A stretch of DNA of 27,589 bases from DATGMS01 sp040905145 (GCA_040905145.1 JBBDSC010000157.1:1-27589), one strand, 5' to 3'; positions 14,875 through 23,079 are shown, counted from the stretch's first letter. Notes: generated from the sequence alone by a model not told the origin. Made by a program: numbers and translations.

Positions 14875-15182
14875 GAATCTCTCCACCTAACGGTTTCGAT
14901 GTTGAAAAATTGGAACTCAACCCTTATTGTAGTGGATGTTACCTTTTAGGTTTGCAGAAAATACTTCAATAGGGTAATTAGTCACGGTCTTAATCCATAA
15001 TAAAAAATGTGGAAACGTTTGTTGCTATGGAATAGTCAATTTTCTTCCTTTATTTAAATCATTATTGAGAAAAGCAAAAAATCAACACAAAAATAGAAGC
15101 AAAAACTAAAATCAAAATATTCCTTGAGAAAAAATAAGTCGGTTTAAAAAAATCACTTTGTATGCAGATAGTATGGAAATCA
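14875..15182. other. AT-rich intergenic region
   Basis: Nothing recognisable is seen between the cassette and the tRNA terminator. No duplicate of the tRNA 3' end, which would mark an attachment site, was found here or before 13509. Confidence 0.5.
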
Positions 15183-15212
15183 AAAAAGCCACTTACAAAT
15201 TTTCTTGTAAGT
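15183..15212 (-). terminator. Terminator of tRNA-Lys
   Basis: On the minus strand, 14 nt after the tRNA, ACTTACAA and TTGTAAGT form a perfect 8-bp stem (15191-15198 with 15205-15212) with a 6-nt loop, followed by GGCTTTTTT. This is a good Rho-independent terminator. Confidence 0.8.
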
Positions 15213-15226
15213 ATCTGATAATGAGG

Positions 15227-15299
15227 TGACCCCGGAGAGGCTCGAACTCTCGACCCACTGATTAAGAGTCAGTTGCTCTACCTACTGAGCTACGGAGTC
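15227..15299 (-). tRNA. tRNA-Lys (anticodon CTT)
   Basis: On the minus strand a 73-nt tRNA folds with acceptor stem GACTCCG/CGGGGTC (one T-G pair), a D arm with TAGCTCAGTAGGTAGAGC, an anticodon stem ACTGA/TCAGT with loop CTCTTAA (anticodon CTT, reading AAG), and a T arm with GAGTTCGAGCCTC. Discriminator base is A. The genomic sequence continues CCT, so the terminal CCA is not encoded and must be added. A terminator follows. Confidence 0.96.
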
Positions 15300-15596
15300 A
15301 TTCGGTGTTAACTGTTTTTATTTTAACCTTAGTATCTCGTAAGGGCGAAAGAATACGAATCACTGGGAAAAGAACATCCCGAATCCTGCTTTTTTTATAT
15401 GATTTTGCGCATTGTGCTATCTGTCCCCATGCGCCTCATTTCCTCTGCACAGGGTCCCAAACAATCCGTCCTGTCTTATCATTTCTTCTTTCTGTTTCTT
15501 TCATTGTTAAGTAACCTTCCTTGTTTATGTTATAGAGTGCCTTTCTCTCAACCATTTCATCCAAAGGAGGTTCTTTCCAGACCTCCATTACTTCAA
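15300..15596. other. Intergenic region upstream of tRNA-Lys
   Basis: No gene is seen in this 297-nt stretch. It must hold the tRNA promoter on the minus strand, but no clean TTTG/TAnnTTTG pair was found. A 14-nt fragment of the REP-like element end (GTAAGGGCGAAAGA) lies at 15339-15352. Confidence 0.45.
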
Positions 15597-16448
15597 TCAA
15601 AACACCACCTTCACCAGTACTGGAAAATGATCCGAGGGAAACCGGCTATGGTAAGTGTCGGTCAGGATCCCGTATTTTTTGACTTTGATATCTTCGGTGA
15701 CAAAAATATGGTCGATCCTCCGGTCGGTGCTTTTGGTGTTATCAAAACTGTTAAAGGTGCCGTTATTGGCGTAGACGATGTCGGCCACTTCATAGCTGTC
15801 ATTGAACATGTCTGAATCCTTAATGCTTTTGTAGGCCTCATTATCCTGGTCAATGTTGAAATCGCCCGTTAAGATGACTGTTTCACCACCCGCTATTTCC
15901 TTTGCTTTCTCCATGATCAGCGCCGCACTGTTGATCCTCGCCTGCACGCCCCTGTGGTCAAAGTGGGTGTTGAACACATAAAACTGCTTTCCTGTTTCCA
16001 CCTCTTCGATTTTGGCCCAGGTACAGACACGGGGCAAAGCAGCATCCCACCCTTTATTGGGCTTCGTGGTATCCTCAGACAACCAAAAGGTATCATCCTC
16101 CAATACCTTATATTCATCTTTATTGTAAAATATAGCAGAATATTCCCCCTTTTGGGCCCCGTCATCCCTGCCGACGCCCACATAGCTGTAATCGGACAAT
16201 CCATCAGCCAAATCGGTTACCTGATGGTGCATCGCCTCCTGAATGCCAAAGATATCCATCCCATGAAATTTCACCATATTGGTGATGACGGGAAATCTTT
16301 TGTCCCAGGTATCAGGCGCATCCCCTGGATTGTCATAACGGATATTATAGGTGGCTATGGTCATTTCAGTCTCTTGGGCCCGTAAGGAAAAACAGGAGGC
16401 CAACAGGATTAAGGCTACGGAGAAGCCATTTAAAAGAATGATTTTCAT
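15597..16448 (-). CDS. Exported endonuclease/exonuclease/phosphatase-fold protein
   Basis: A Mg2+-dependent phosphoesterase of the EEP (DNase I-like) superfamily, 283 aa. The N-terminus is a secretion signal with a possible lipobox (LASC, Cys19); cleavage after RAQ is the alternative. The catalytic set is complete: ATYNIRYDNPG (residues 32-42), Glu71 in GIQEA, His162/Asp164 in THFDHRG, GDFN at 195-198, RRIDHIF near 243-249 and SDH at 272-274. Such proteins hydrolyse nucleic acids, inositol phosphates or sphingomyelin; the sequence does not decide. It acts outside the cytoplasm. It stands alone, and a 13-bp imperfect hairpin lies in its probable leader (16484-16520). Confidence 0.88.
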   Translation of the reverse strand: MKIILLNGFSVALILLASCFSLRAQETEMTIATYNIRYDNPGDAPDTWDKRFPVITNMVKFHGMDIFGIQEAMHHQVTDLADGLSDYSYVGVGRDDGAQKGEYSAIFYNKDEYKVLEDDTFWLSEDTTKPNKGWDAALPRVCTWAKIEEVETGKQFYVFNTHFDHRGVQARINSAALIMEKAKEIAGGETVILTGDFNIDQDNEAYKSIKDSDMFNDSYEVADIVYANNGTFNSFDNTKSTDRRIDHIFVTEDIKVKKYGILTDTYHSRFPSDHFPVLVKVVF

Positions 16449-16625
16449 TTTTTATGGGGGTTAAATTGTTTATAATCACAAAAGGGAACGGAGGAAGGCC
16501 TACTGTTCCTGCCGTTACCCAAAAGGTCCTGTTACAAATTAAAGAAAATATCCCTCCACTTTTCCTTTTTTAACAATAAACATACGATTTACCTTTGACC
16601 ATCGCAGTTTCAGTACGGGATTACT

Positions 16626-16665
16626 GAACTGTCGAACTGATGAATTGTTGAATTGTGGAACTTGG
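16626..16665 (+). repeat. Octamer array GAAYTGNN, five units
   Basis: Five in-phase 8-nt units are GAACTGTC, GAACTGAT, GAATTGTT, GAATTGTG and GAACTTGG. The unit size and copy number equal those of the GGGACNNA array at 12680-12719 although the words differ. Confidence 0.7.
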
Positions 16666-16842
16666 AAGATTCCTGGTATAATTAGAAAATTGCTTTACGA
16701 AGACGTACACCAAAGTCCCCCTTTCAGGGGGGATTTAGGGGGGGGTAAAAACCGCCACTGGGAAAGGGGTCCCTTTACTATTGAGGTAAACTTTCTTCCC
16801 TCCCAGTTCCAGCCTTCCTATTTGGAACAATTCACTTGATTG

Positions 16843-16876
16843 CCTGCCTACCGGAAAGCCAGCTTTCGTAGGCGGG
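16843..16876. repeat. Long hairpin with CCTGCCTACCGG word
   Basis: CCTGCCTAC (16843-16851) pairs with GTAGGCGGG (16868-16876) with one G-U; inside it GAAAGC (16854-16859) pairs with GCTTTC (16862-16867). The 12-nt word CCTGCCTACCGG recurs exactly at 18873-18884 before moeB, again next to an inverted repeat. Confidence 0.7.
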
Positions 16877-17013
16877 TACAAAACAATATTTGACCTGGAA
16901 AAGTGTAGAGACTAAAGAAATAAGAGCCAAAGGAATCAAAAAAGGTTTAAAGAAGTTCTTCATTACAGCGGTTATTATTAACTTGGGTTGTTAAGAAAGA
17001 ATATATAAAACAC

Positions 17014-17253
17014 ATGAACATTAAACTATTCGGCATTGCCCGGGAAATTGTAGGAGAAAGTCAACTTGTAGTGCCTGATATTGAAAATATAGGAACAGTA
17101 GGTGAATTAAAATCCTGGTTATTTGAACAATATCCCGCTATGGGCCAACTCAGCGCCTTGGCCATTGCTGTAGATCATGCCTATGCGGAAGATCATTCGG
17201 CCTTAGGGACTGGACAAGAGGTGGCTCTTATACCACCCGTTAGCGGAGGATAA
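17014..17253 (+). CDS. moaD: Molybdopterin synthase small subunit
   Basis: The 79-aa ubiquitin-fold sulfur carrier begins MNIKLFGIAREIVG and ends ALIPPVSGG, with the C-terminal Gly-Gly that is adenylated by MoeB and converted to a thiocarboxylate. As the small subunit of MPT synthase it donates sulfur to precursor Z (cPMP). The gene opens the cofactor operon; moaE begins 3 nt after its stop. Length and tail are normal, so it should be active. Confidence 0.95.
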   Translation: MNIKLFGIAREIVGESQLVVPDIENIGTVGELKSWLFEQYPAMGQLSALAIAVDHAYAEDHSALGTGQEVALIPPVSGG

Positions 17254-17256
17254 TCA

Positions 17257-17670
17257 ATGGGTACCATAAAAATAGTGGATCAGATTGATCTTAACGAAGC
17301 CTATTCCCTTTTACGTCTTCCCGAAGCCGGTGCCATCAACTTATTTATCGGGACAGTACGTAATCATGCACACAATAAAGGGGTAATGAAGTTGGCCTTT
17401 GAAGCTTATGAACCTATGGCCATAAAGGAAATGGAGAAATTGGCAGCATTGGCAGCCGACAAATGGCCCATTTCAAAACTGCTCATGGTTCATGCGGTAG
17501 GGGAAAAGGCAATAGGCGAGCCCGTGGTGGTCATAGGTGTTGCTGCCCCTCACCGTCAGGCTGCTTTTGAAGCAAGCCGCTTCCTTATAGATGAACTGAA
17601 AAACACCGTCCCTATCTGGAAAAAAGAATTTTATGAAGACGGTAGTATTTGGGTGAATGCCCATCCCTGA
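17257..17670 (+). CDS. moaE: Molybdopterin synthase large subunit
   Basis: The catalytic subunit of MPT synthase, 137 aa. It has the family stretch NLFIGTVRNHAHNKGV (residues 28-43), LAFEAYEPMA, HAVGEKAIGEPVVVIGVAAPHR, and the active-site lysines in ELKNTVPIWKKE (Lys115 and Lys122, seven apart as in E. coli Lys119/Lys126). It follows moaD by 3 nt, so the two subunits are made together. A 142-nt gap separates it from moaA, with no recognisable riboswitch or strong terminator in it. Confidence 0.95.
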   Translation: MGTIKIVDQIDLNEAYSLLRLPEAGAINLFIGTVRNHAHNKGVMKLAFEAYEPMAIKEMEKLAALAADKWPISKLLMVHAVGEKAIGEPVVVIGVAAPHRQAAFEASRFLIDELKNTVPIWKKEFYEDGSIWVNAHP

Positions 17671-17812
17671 TAAGAAGACAGTAATGAATATAAGTCCCAA
17701 ATGAGGACAAGCCAAAAAAACAAAATTCCAGGTTCAAAAAACCTATTAGTTACTCCTTCTTTATTATTTGATATATTGGAGGTGGTAAACGAAGGAGAGA
17801 AGTAATCAACGC

Positions 17813-18802
17813 ATGGAAAAAATATTAATGGACAAATATGGCAGGCAGTTAAATTACCTGAGGCTTTCGGTCACTGACCGTTGCAACTTCAGGTGTTATT
17901 ATTGTATGCCGGAGGAGGGGGTGAATTTTGCTGATAAAAAAGATCTTTTGTCTTTTGAGGAATTGGAAGAACTTACCGGGCTATTCACCAGATTGGGGGT
18001 CAATAAAATCAGGATTACCGGAGGGGAACCCTTTGTGCGAAAAGGTATTATGCCCTTTTTGGAAAACCTCAGTAAAAACAAGGAATTGAAACAGATTACC
18101 GTAACCAGCAACGGTACGCTGTCCAAAAGCCAAATGGCTGATCTAAAAAAATGGGGCATCCGCAAAATCAATATCAGCCTCGATGCGCTGGACAGACAAC
18201 GTTTCTTCGAGATGACCCGAAGGGACCGGTTTGAGGAAGTTTACCAATGTGTCCTGGATTTAATGACAGAAGGATTTGAGGTTAAACTAAATTGTGTGGT
18301 CGCAGATGACAAAAATATTTCCGACATTGTCCCTTTTATTGAGCTCACCCAAAGCTATCCTTTGTCAGTCCGGTTTTTGGAAGAGATGCCCTTTAACGGA
18401 AAAAACGTTTTTGAAACGCCCGTTTGGGATCACAAAGCCATTTTTCATTATATTGAAAGCCACTATCCAATAATCGAGAAGGTACAGGATGAAAAAAACG
18501 GCACTTCCGTAAATTATAAGATTCCTCGATATCAGGGATCATTTGGTATCATCCCCTCCTTCAGCCGGACTTTTTGTGGTACCTGTAACCGGATCAGGCT
18601 TTCTGCTACCGGAGAGCTTCGGACTTGTCTGTATGGCCCACCGGCCGCCAATCTCCGCGACCTGATCAGAAACTGTGTCTCCATGGAAACGGTGGAAAAA
18701 GAAATCATGGATGCAGTTGCTTCAAGGGAAAAAGATGGTTTTGGCGCAGAAGCATTAAGTGAAAAAGCCCCTAAAAAATCCATGTCCTTCCTAGGCGGCT
18801 AA
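17813..18802 (+). CDS. moaA: GTP 3',8-cyclase
   Basis: A radical-SAM enzyme that starts Moco synthesis from GTP; it acts with MoaC in the cytoplasm. The 329-aa protein has the N-terminal cluster motif CNFRCYYC (Cys24, Cys28, Cys31), the SAM-binding ITGGEP (68-73), the C-terminal second cluster ligands Cys255, Cys258 and Cys272 in FCGTCNRIRL and LRTCLYG, and the required C-terminal Gly-Gly (FLGG). All key residues are present. The start at 17813 has GGAGAG upstream; ATG 17828 is an alternative that removes five residues. No moaC lies next to it in this window. Confidence 0.96.
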   Translation: MEKILMDKYGRQLNYLRLSVTDRCNFRCYYCMPEEGVNFADKKDLLSFEELEELTGLFTRLGVNKIRITGGEPFVRKGIMPFLENLSKNKELKQITVTSNGTLSKSQMADLKKWGIRKINISLDALDRQRFFEMTRRDRFEEVYQCVLDLMTEGFEVKLNCVVADDKNISDIVPFIELTQSYPLSVRFLEEMPFNGKNVFETPVWDHKAIFHYIESHYPIIEKVQDEKNGTSVNYKIPRYQGSFGIIPSFSRTFCGTCNRIRLSATGELRTCLYGPPAANLRDLIRNCVSMETVEKEIMDAVASREKDGFGAEALSEKAPKKSMSFLGG

Positions 18803-18872
18803 AGGTAAAGCTTATGAAATCGAGCATGAGAAAAGATCTTACACATCGGGATAAATATTTCCAGCGAGATTC

Positions 18873-18899
18873 CCTGCCTACCGGCCAGGCTGGCATCTG
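18873..18899. repeat. Second CCTGCCTACCGG repeat copy
   Basis: The 12-nt word at 18873-18884 equals the one at 16843-16854; here it is followed by CCAGGCTGGCA, and GCCT/AGGC and GCC/GGC arms can form a short hairpin. It lies in the moaA-moeB gap, 27 nt before moeB. Confidence 0.55.
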
Positions 18900-18925
18900 A
18901 CCACTAAAAAGAAAATTATAACCAG

Positions 18926-20020
18926 ATGAATTATCCAGAAAGATATCGCAGACAATTACAATTGCCCGGTTTTGGGGAAGATGGCCAACAAAAGCTGACT
19001 GCAGCCAGCGTGCTGGTTGTTGGCGCCGGTGGTCTGGGGATCCCCGTGCTGCAATACCTGACTGGAATGGGTGTGGGTGTGATAGGCGTAGTGGATGCAG
19101 ATGTAGTGAACCTGACCAATCTGCACCGACAAATTATTTATTCCCCTGTAGATGTTGGAAAGCTTAAAGTGGATTGCTGTGTTCCGCGATTACAAAAACA
19201 AAATCCGGAAGTCCAGGTAAAAGGATTTCCTGTCTTTTTGACCCCAGAAAATGCCTTGTCCATCTTAGGGGAATTTGATGTAGTAGTGGATGCCACGGAT
19301 AATTTCAACGCACGTTATCTGATCAATGATGCTTGCGTCATCCTTAAGAAGCCATTTGTTTATGGGGCCATACAGTATTATGAGGGCCATGTCAGTGTAT
19401 TTAATTACCAGGGTGGGCCCACCTACCGCTGTCTCTATCCTACTCCCCCCTCTCAGGATCAAATCCCCGATTGCAATACGGCAGGGGTCCTGGGAATTAT
19501 CCCTGGGCTTGTAGGTTGTCAGCAAGCCTTGGAAGTCATTAAGGTAATTACAGGGATAGGAAAACCACTTTCCGGCACACTTCAGATTTATGATTTTTTA
19601 TATAATAGCCAATATAGTATACAGCTTAGCGCCAAAGAGGAAAACAAAAAAATAAAATCGCTCCAAGAGAATGCCGCACCAGTTTCTTGTTCGTCTGAGC
19701 AAATCATTTCGGCCCAAAAACTGCTCAACTGGTTCGACCAAAACAAGACATTCAACCTTTTGGATGTGAGAGAACCTCATGAGTTTGGCCATATGCATTT
19801 AAAAAATGCTTATTCTATTCCACTTTCCCAATTAATCCATGGACTTCCGGATCTACCCAAAGACCTACCTTGGGTGGTGCTGTGCCAACGGGGGGGGAGA
19901 AGTAGAAAAGCCATTCAATATATTCAAGAAGTGGAGCCGAAGATCCAATTGCATAACCTGGAAGGAGGTCTTTCTGAATGGATTAAAAGCGTGGGTAACC
20001 ATCACCTTATAACAGCATGA
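18926..20020 (+). CDS. moeB: MoeB-like adenylyltransferase with C-terminal rhodanese
   Basis: The enzyme adenylates the Gly-Gly tail of MoaD and probably passes sulfur to it. The E1-like domain (residues 1-235) has the nucleotide loop GAGGLG (33-38), VVDADVVNLTNLHRQ with the conserved Asn/Arg region, DATDNF (122-127) and the conserved Cys183 in DCNTAGVLG. A rhodanese domain (about 260-357) follows: LLDVREPHEF and the loop CQRGGRS with Cys320. This fusion resembles MOCS3/MoeBR proteins. The zinc cysteines of classical MoeB are lost: CYRC is TYRC here (Thr166) and the second CxxC is absent. The stop overlaps moeA by 4 nt. ThiF activity toward ThiS is an alternative, but the operon favours MoaD. 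Confidence 0.9.
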   Translation: MNYPERYRRQLQLPGFGEDGQQKLTAASVLVVGAGGLGIPVLQYLTGMGVGVIGVVDADVVNLTNLHRQIIYSPVDVGKLKVDCCVPRLQKQNPEVQVKGFPVFLTPENALSILGEFDVVVDATDNFNARYLINDACVILKKPFVYGAIQYYEGHVSVFNYQGGPTYRCLYPTPPSQDQIPDCNTAGVLGIIPGLVGCQQALEVIKVITGIGKPLSGTLQIYDFLYNSQYSIQLSAKEENKKIKSLQENAAPVSCSSEQIISAQKLLNWFDQNKTFNLLDVREPHEFGHMHLKNAYSIPLSQLIHGLPDLPKDLPWVVLCQRGGRSRKAIQYIQEVEPKIQLHNLEGGLSEWIKSVGNHHLITA

Positions 20021-21213
20021 TATCAGTACAAGAAGCACTTGATTTAATATTGGCACAATCCTTCCCACAGGAAAACGAAGAGGTGGATTTGTTGGATGCC
20101 ATGGGGGGGGTATTGGCCGAACCGGTGAAGGCAGATAGGGACGCCCCACCGTTTCACCGTGTCACTATGGATGGTATAGCTATCCATTCCAACGCACTAA
20201 AAGAAAATTCTTCTTTTAAAATAGAAAACATACAATCTGCAGGGAAGGCTCAGCAAAGTCTTATCAATAGTGAAAATTGCATTGAAGTGATGACAGGGGC
20301 CGTCCTCCCAAAAAACACTGATTGCGTGGTCCCTTATGAGCAAATAACTTTGGCCGATGGTGTGGCTTTTCTGGACTCCAACGAGCATGTGCCTTATCAA
20401 AACGTCCATTTAAGTGGCACAGATGCCAAAACAGGGGATACCCTATTGACAAAAGGACAAAGCATCACCCCTGCCATTATTGGGACTTTGGCCTCCGTGG
20501 GCATTTCTAGGATCAGGGTCCATAAACTCCCAAAAATCGCCATTTGCTCTACCGGTGACGAATTGGTGGACCTGGATCAGGAACCTGAAATTCATCAAAT
20601 CAGAAAATCCAATGCCTATATGTTACATGCGGCCTTGCTGGACTTTGGGATCAAACCCAATGTTTTTCACCTCAGGGATGATAAAGAAGAAATGATGGAT
20701 GAGCTGGCAACATTGGTAAAGGATTATCAGATACTGCTGTTTTCCGGAGCGGTTTCAAAAGGCAAATATGACTACCTTCCGATGGTGTTACAGGAATTGG
20801 GCATGAACAAAATAATTCACGGCGTGGCACAACGACCGGGAAAACCATTTTTATTTGGGGTTTTACCCAATTCAATGATTTTTGGATTCCCTGGGAATCC
20901 AGCTTCTACTTTTGTTTGTTTTCATACCTATTTTAAGCCCTGGCTAAGACAATACCTGGGGTTACCCGGTCGTAAATATACTGCTGTATTGGATCAGGAT
21001 ATTTCGTTTAAAAAACCGCTGACCTATCATCTCTTAGTCACTTTGAGCATAAAGGAGGGATCCATTTTGGCTTCTCCCCTGAAGAGTTCCGGATCCGGGG
21101 ACCTGGTCCATCTGGCACATGCAGATGCCGTCATTTCCCTTCCACTGGAAAGGGAGATGTTTCATGCGGGTGAAATCTTTCCATTAAATCCGCTCGGCAA
21201 AAATCTCTTATAA
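20017..21213 (+). CDS. moeA: Molybdopterin molybdenumtransferase
   Basis: MoeA inserts molybdenum into adenylated molybdopterin. The 398-aa protein has the full domain set: APPFHRVTMDGIAI (43-56) in the linker, VMTGAVLPKNTDCVVPYE (91-108), the MoCF-like domain with GDEL (180-183), SGAVSKGKYDYLP (243-255) and FGFPGNPAST (289-298), and a C-terminal beta domain. It begins within the moeB stop codon (ATGA), so translation is coupled. Its partner for the adenylation step, MogA/MoaB, is not seen here. Confidence 0.95.
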   Translation: MISVQEALDLILAQSFPQENEEVDLLDAMGGVLAEPVKADRDAPPFHRVTMDGIAIHSNALKENSSFKIENIQSAGKAQQSLINSENCIEVMTGAVLPKNTDCVVPYEQITLADGVAFLDSNEHVPYQNVHLSGTDAKTGDTLLTKGQSITPAIIGTLASVGISRIRVHKLPKIAICSTGDELVDLDQEPEIHQIRKSNAYMLHAALLDFGIKPNVFHLRDDKEEMMDELATLVKDYQILLFSGAVSKGKYDYLPMVLQELGMNKIIHGVAQRPGKPFLFGVLPNSMIFGFPGNPASTFVCFHTYFKPWLRQYLGLPGRKYTAVLDQDISFKKPLTYHLLVTLSIKEGSILASPLKSSGSGDLVHLAHADAVISLPLEREMFHAGEIFPLNPLGKNLL

Positions 21214-21223
21214 TGAGCAGAAA

Positions 21224-22384
21224 ATGAAAGAAATCAAAGAAATCATAAAGGCATTTGACCAGGCCCAAATTGAAGGAAAGCAGACTGCCCTGGCTACGGT
21301 GGTTCAGGTAGAAGGTTCCTCCTATAGGAGTCCGGGGGCAAGGATGTTGATCACGGAAGATGGCGCATTAACCGGAGCTATCAGCGGAGGATGTCTGGAA
21401 GGTGATGCCTTAAGAAAGGCCCAACTGGTCATGTTCCAACAGCAATCCATGCTGGTAACCTATGACACCACCGATGATGATGATGCCAAATTTGGCGTGG
21501 GCCTCGGGTGCAATGGGATCATTCATATATTAATAGAGCCTATTGATACCACACAGGAAGATCATCCGCTCTCCCTATTAAAGAGCTGTCTAAAAGACCG
21601 TGCCGACCGGGTGCTGGTTACCTTTTTTGATCTAAAAAATAAGCGGGCGCCACAGCTTGGAACCTGTCTGTTATGGAATAAAAACAAAATAGCAGGTTCC
21701 TGGACAGGCTTGGAGGACCTGAAACCTATCCTCCTAAAGGATGTAGAAAAAGCTTTTTCCTCCGGACATTCCCTGATCAAATCCTATCCCGAAAAAAAGG
21801 GCATCACTGCATTTATTGAGCTTATCAAGGCCCCAGTTGCCCTCGTTATCCTAGGGGCAGGAAATGATGCCATCCCCTTGGTAAACCTGGCGCATGTCCT
21901 GGGATGGGAAATCACGATCATAGATGGCCGGGCCAGTCATGCTACCTTAGAGCGGTTTCCTACGGTCAAAAACCTTATACTTTCAAAAGCGGATAAGGTA
22001 GCCGATTCCCTGAGTTGGGACAAAAGAACTGTGGTGGTGTTAATGACCCATAACTATTCCTACGATTTGACGGTTTTAAAACAGCTTTTACCTTTGCGGG
22101 TCTCCTATCTTGGCGTGTTGGGTCCCAAGAAAAAGATGATGAAAATGCTCGATGCCCTGGAGAAAGAGGGAATCCCGCTATTGGAGGAGTACATGTCCAA
22201 GATCTTTGGCCCTATAGGTTTGGATATAGGCGCAGAAGCTCCCGAAGAAATAGCCCTCTCGGTATTGGCTGAAATAAAAGCTATTTTGGAAGATAAGCCA
22301 GGCACTTTTTTACGGGATAAAACCGGTCCTATACACTCCGATGATGGGATAAGATTAAACCTTTCCGACGCTAAATATTACTAA
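21224..22384 (+). CDS. xdhC: XdhC/CoxI family maturation factor
   Basis: XdhC proteins bind sulfurated Moco and deliver it to xanthine-dehydrogenase-type molybdenum hydroxylases. The 386-aa protein has the XdhC/CoxI domain in its first 100 residues, with VVQVEGSSYRSPGARM and GGCLEGDAL (55-63), a central linker with LLWNKNKIAGS, and the C-terminal XdhC Rossmann domain starting VILGAGNDAIPLV (208-220) and ending GLDIGAEAPEEIALSVLAEI. It lies 10 nt after moeA and shares one base with mocA (TAATG). The target enzyme is not encoded in the window. Confidence 0.9.
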   Translation: MKEIKEIIKAFDQAQIEGKQTALATVVQVEGSSYRSPGARMLITEDGALTGAISGGCLEGDALRKAQLVMFQQQSMLVTYDTTDDDDAKFGVGLGCNGIIHILIEPIDTTQEDHPLSLLKSCLKDRADRVLVTFFDLKNKRAPQLGTCLLWNKNKIAGSWTGLEDLKPILLKDVEKAFSSGHSLIKSYPEKKGITAFIELIKAPVALVILGAGNDAIPLVNLAHVLGWEITIIDGRASHATLERFPTVKNLILSKADKVADSLSWDKRTVVVLMTHNYSYDLTVLKQLLPLRVSYLGVLGPKKKMMKMLDALEKEGIPLLEEYMSKIFGPIGLDIGAEAPEEIALSVLAEIKAILEDKPGTFLRDKTGPIHSDDGIRLNLSDAKYY

Positions 22385-23007
22385 TGAGTAGGCCCAAAGA
22401 AACTGCCTTGATGATTTTAGCAGCAGGAGGTTCTACCAGATTGGGGCAACCTAAGCAGGAATTGATTTTTCAGGGTATAAGCCTGTTGAACAGAGCTATA
22501 GAGGCAGGCTTAAAATCCCAATGTAGAAGGACATTAGTTATCCTCGGTGCATTCCATGAACGTTTGATACCCAAAATCAATACTAATCAAGCGGACATTT
22601 TGATCAATCCAAAATGGAAGGAAGGGATGTCAAGCTCCCTTCGAACAGGTATGGAAAGTTTACTGGAAAAGGATCAGCCGGACCAGGTCATCATTATGCT
22701 TTGTGACCAACCCTTCGTGGATGAAAATATCCTCAACCAATTGATCTCCACCCAACAGGAAACCGGTAAACCTATTGTCGCTTGTCATTACAAAGATGCG
22801 CTTGGGGTACCCGTACTTTTTAATAAAAAATTCTTCCCCCAACTCATGGAATTAAAAGGCGGGGAAGGGGCAAAAAAAATATTACACCATTTTCCTGAAG
22901 AGGTAGCTTCTATCCCCTTTCCATCCGGTCACATTGATATTGATACCCCAGCGGATTATAAAGCCCTAATCTGGACAAGCCAGAAACAAAATTCAAAAAA
23001 CAAATAA
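22384..23007 (+). CDS. mocA: Molybdenum cofactor cytidylyltransferase-like protein
   Basis: A 207-aa GT-A-fold nucleotidyltransferase of the MobA/MocA group. Visible are the nucleotide-binding LAAGGSTRLGQPK (12-24), GMSSSLRTGM (81-90) and the metal-binding CDQP (107-110). CDQP and the GMSSSL stretch are typical of the MocA/PucB branch that attaches CMP to Moco; MobA proteins, which attach GMP, usually carry CDMP. The start codon overlaps the xdhC stop, and XdhC-MocA pairs mature xanthine-dehydrogenase-type hydroxylases. It is the last gene of the operon; no obvious terminator follows. Confidence 0.85.
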   Translation: MSRPKETALMILAAGGSTRLGQPKQELIFQGISLLNRAIEAGLKSQCRRTLVILGAFHERLIPKINTNQADILINPKWKEGMSSSLRTGMESLLEKDQPDQVIIMLCDQPFVDENILNQLISTQQETGKPIVACHYKDALGVPVLFNKKFFPQLMELKGGEGAKKILHHFPEEVASIPFPSGHIDIDTPADYKALIWTSQKQNSKNK

Positions 23008-23079
23008 AAATCAATCTTCAATATTAATTACCCCACCGGCTCCATTTGTTTAATATTGATATAACACTAAGGCTGATTG

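Larger units (their letters stand above)
16449..17013. other. Intergenic region with several repeat types
   Basis: No gene is seen. The region holds an imperfect hairpin at 16484-16520 (GGGAACGGAGGAA pairing with TTCCTGCCGTTACCC), an octamer array at 16626-16665, a G/C-block inverted repeat at about 16713-16746 (GTCCCCC...GGGGGG), and a long hairpin at 16843-16876. The promoter for the moa operon should lie at the right end but no clear match was found. Confidence 0.55.

Noticed and set aside
15227..15299. tRNA-Lys as the integration site of a mobile element carrying the AT-rich cassette
   Set aside because: No integrase gene and no duplicated tRNA 3' end were found on the far side of the cassette, so there is no att evidence.
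15399..15815. A 138-codon plus-strand frame
   Set aside because: More than half is antisense to the EEP-family gene, whose catalytic motifs are complete on the other strand.
17671..17812. Possible Moco riboswitch between moaE and moaA
   Set aside because: The gap is only 142 nt, holds just a weak AGGTT/AACCT hairpin and lacks the multi-stem structure expected of that RNA class.
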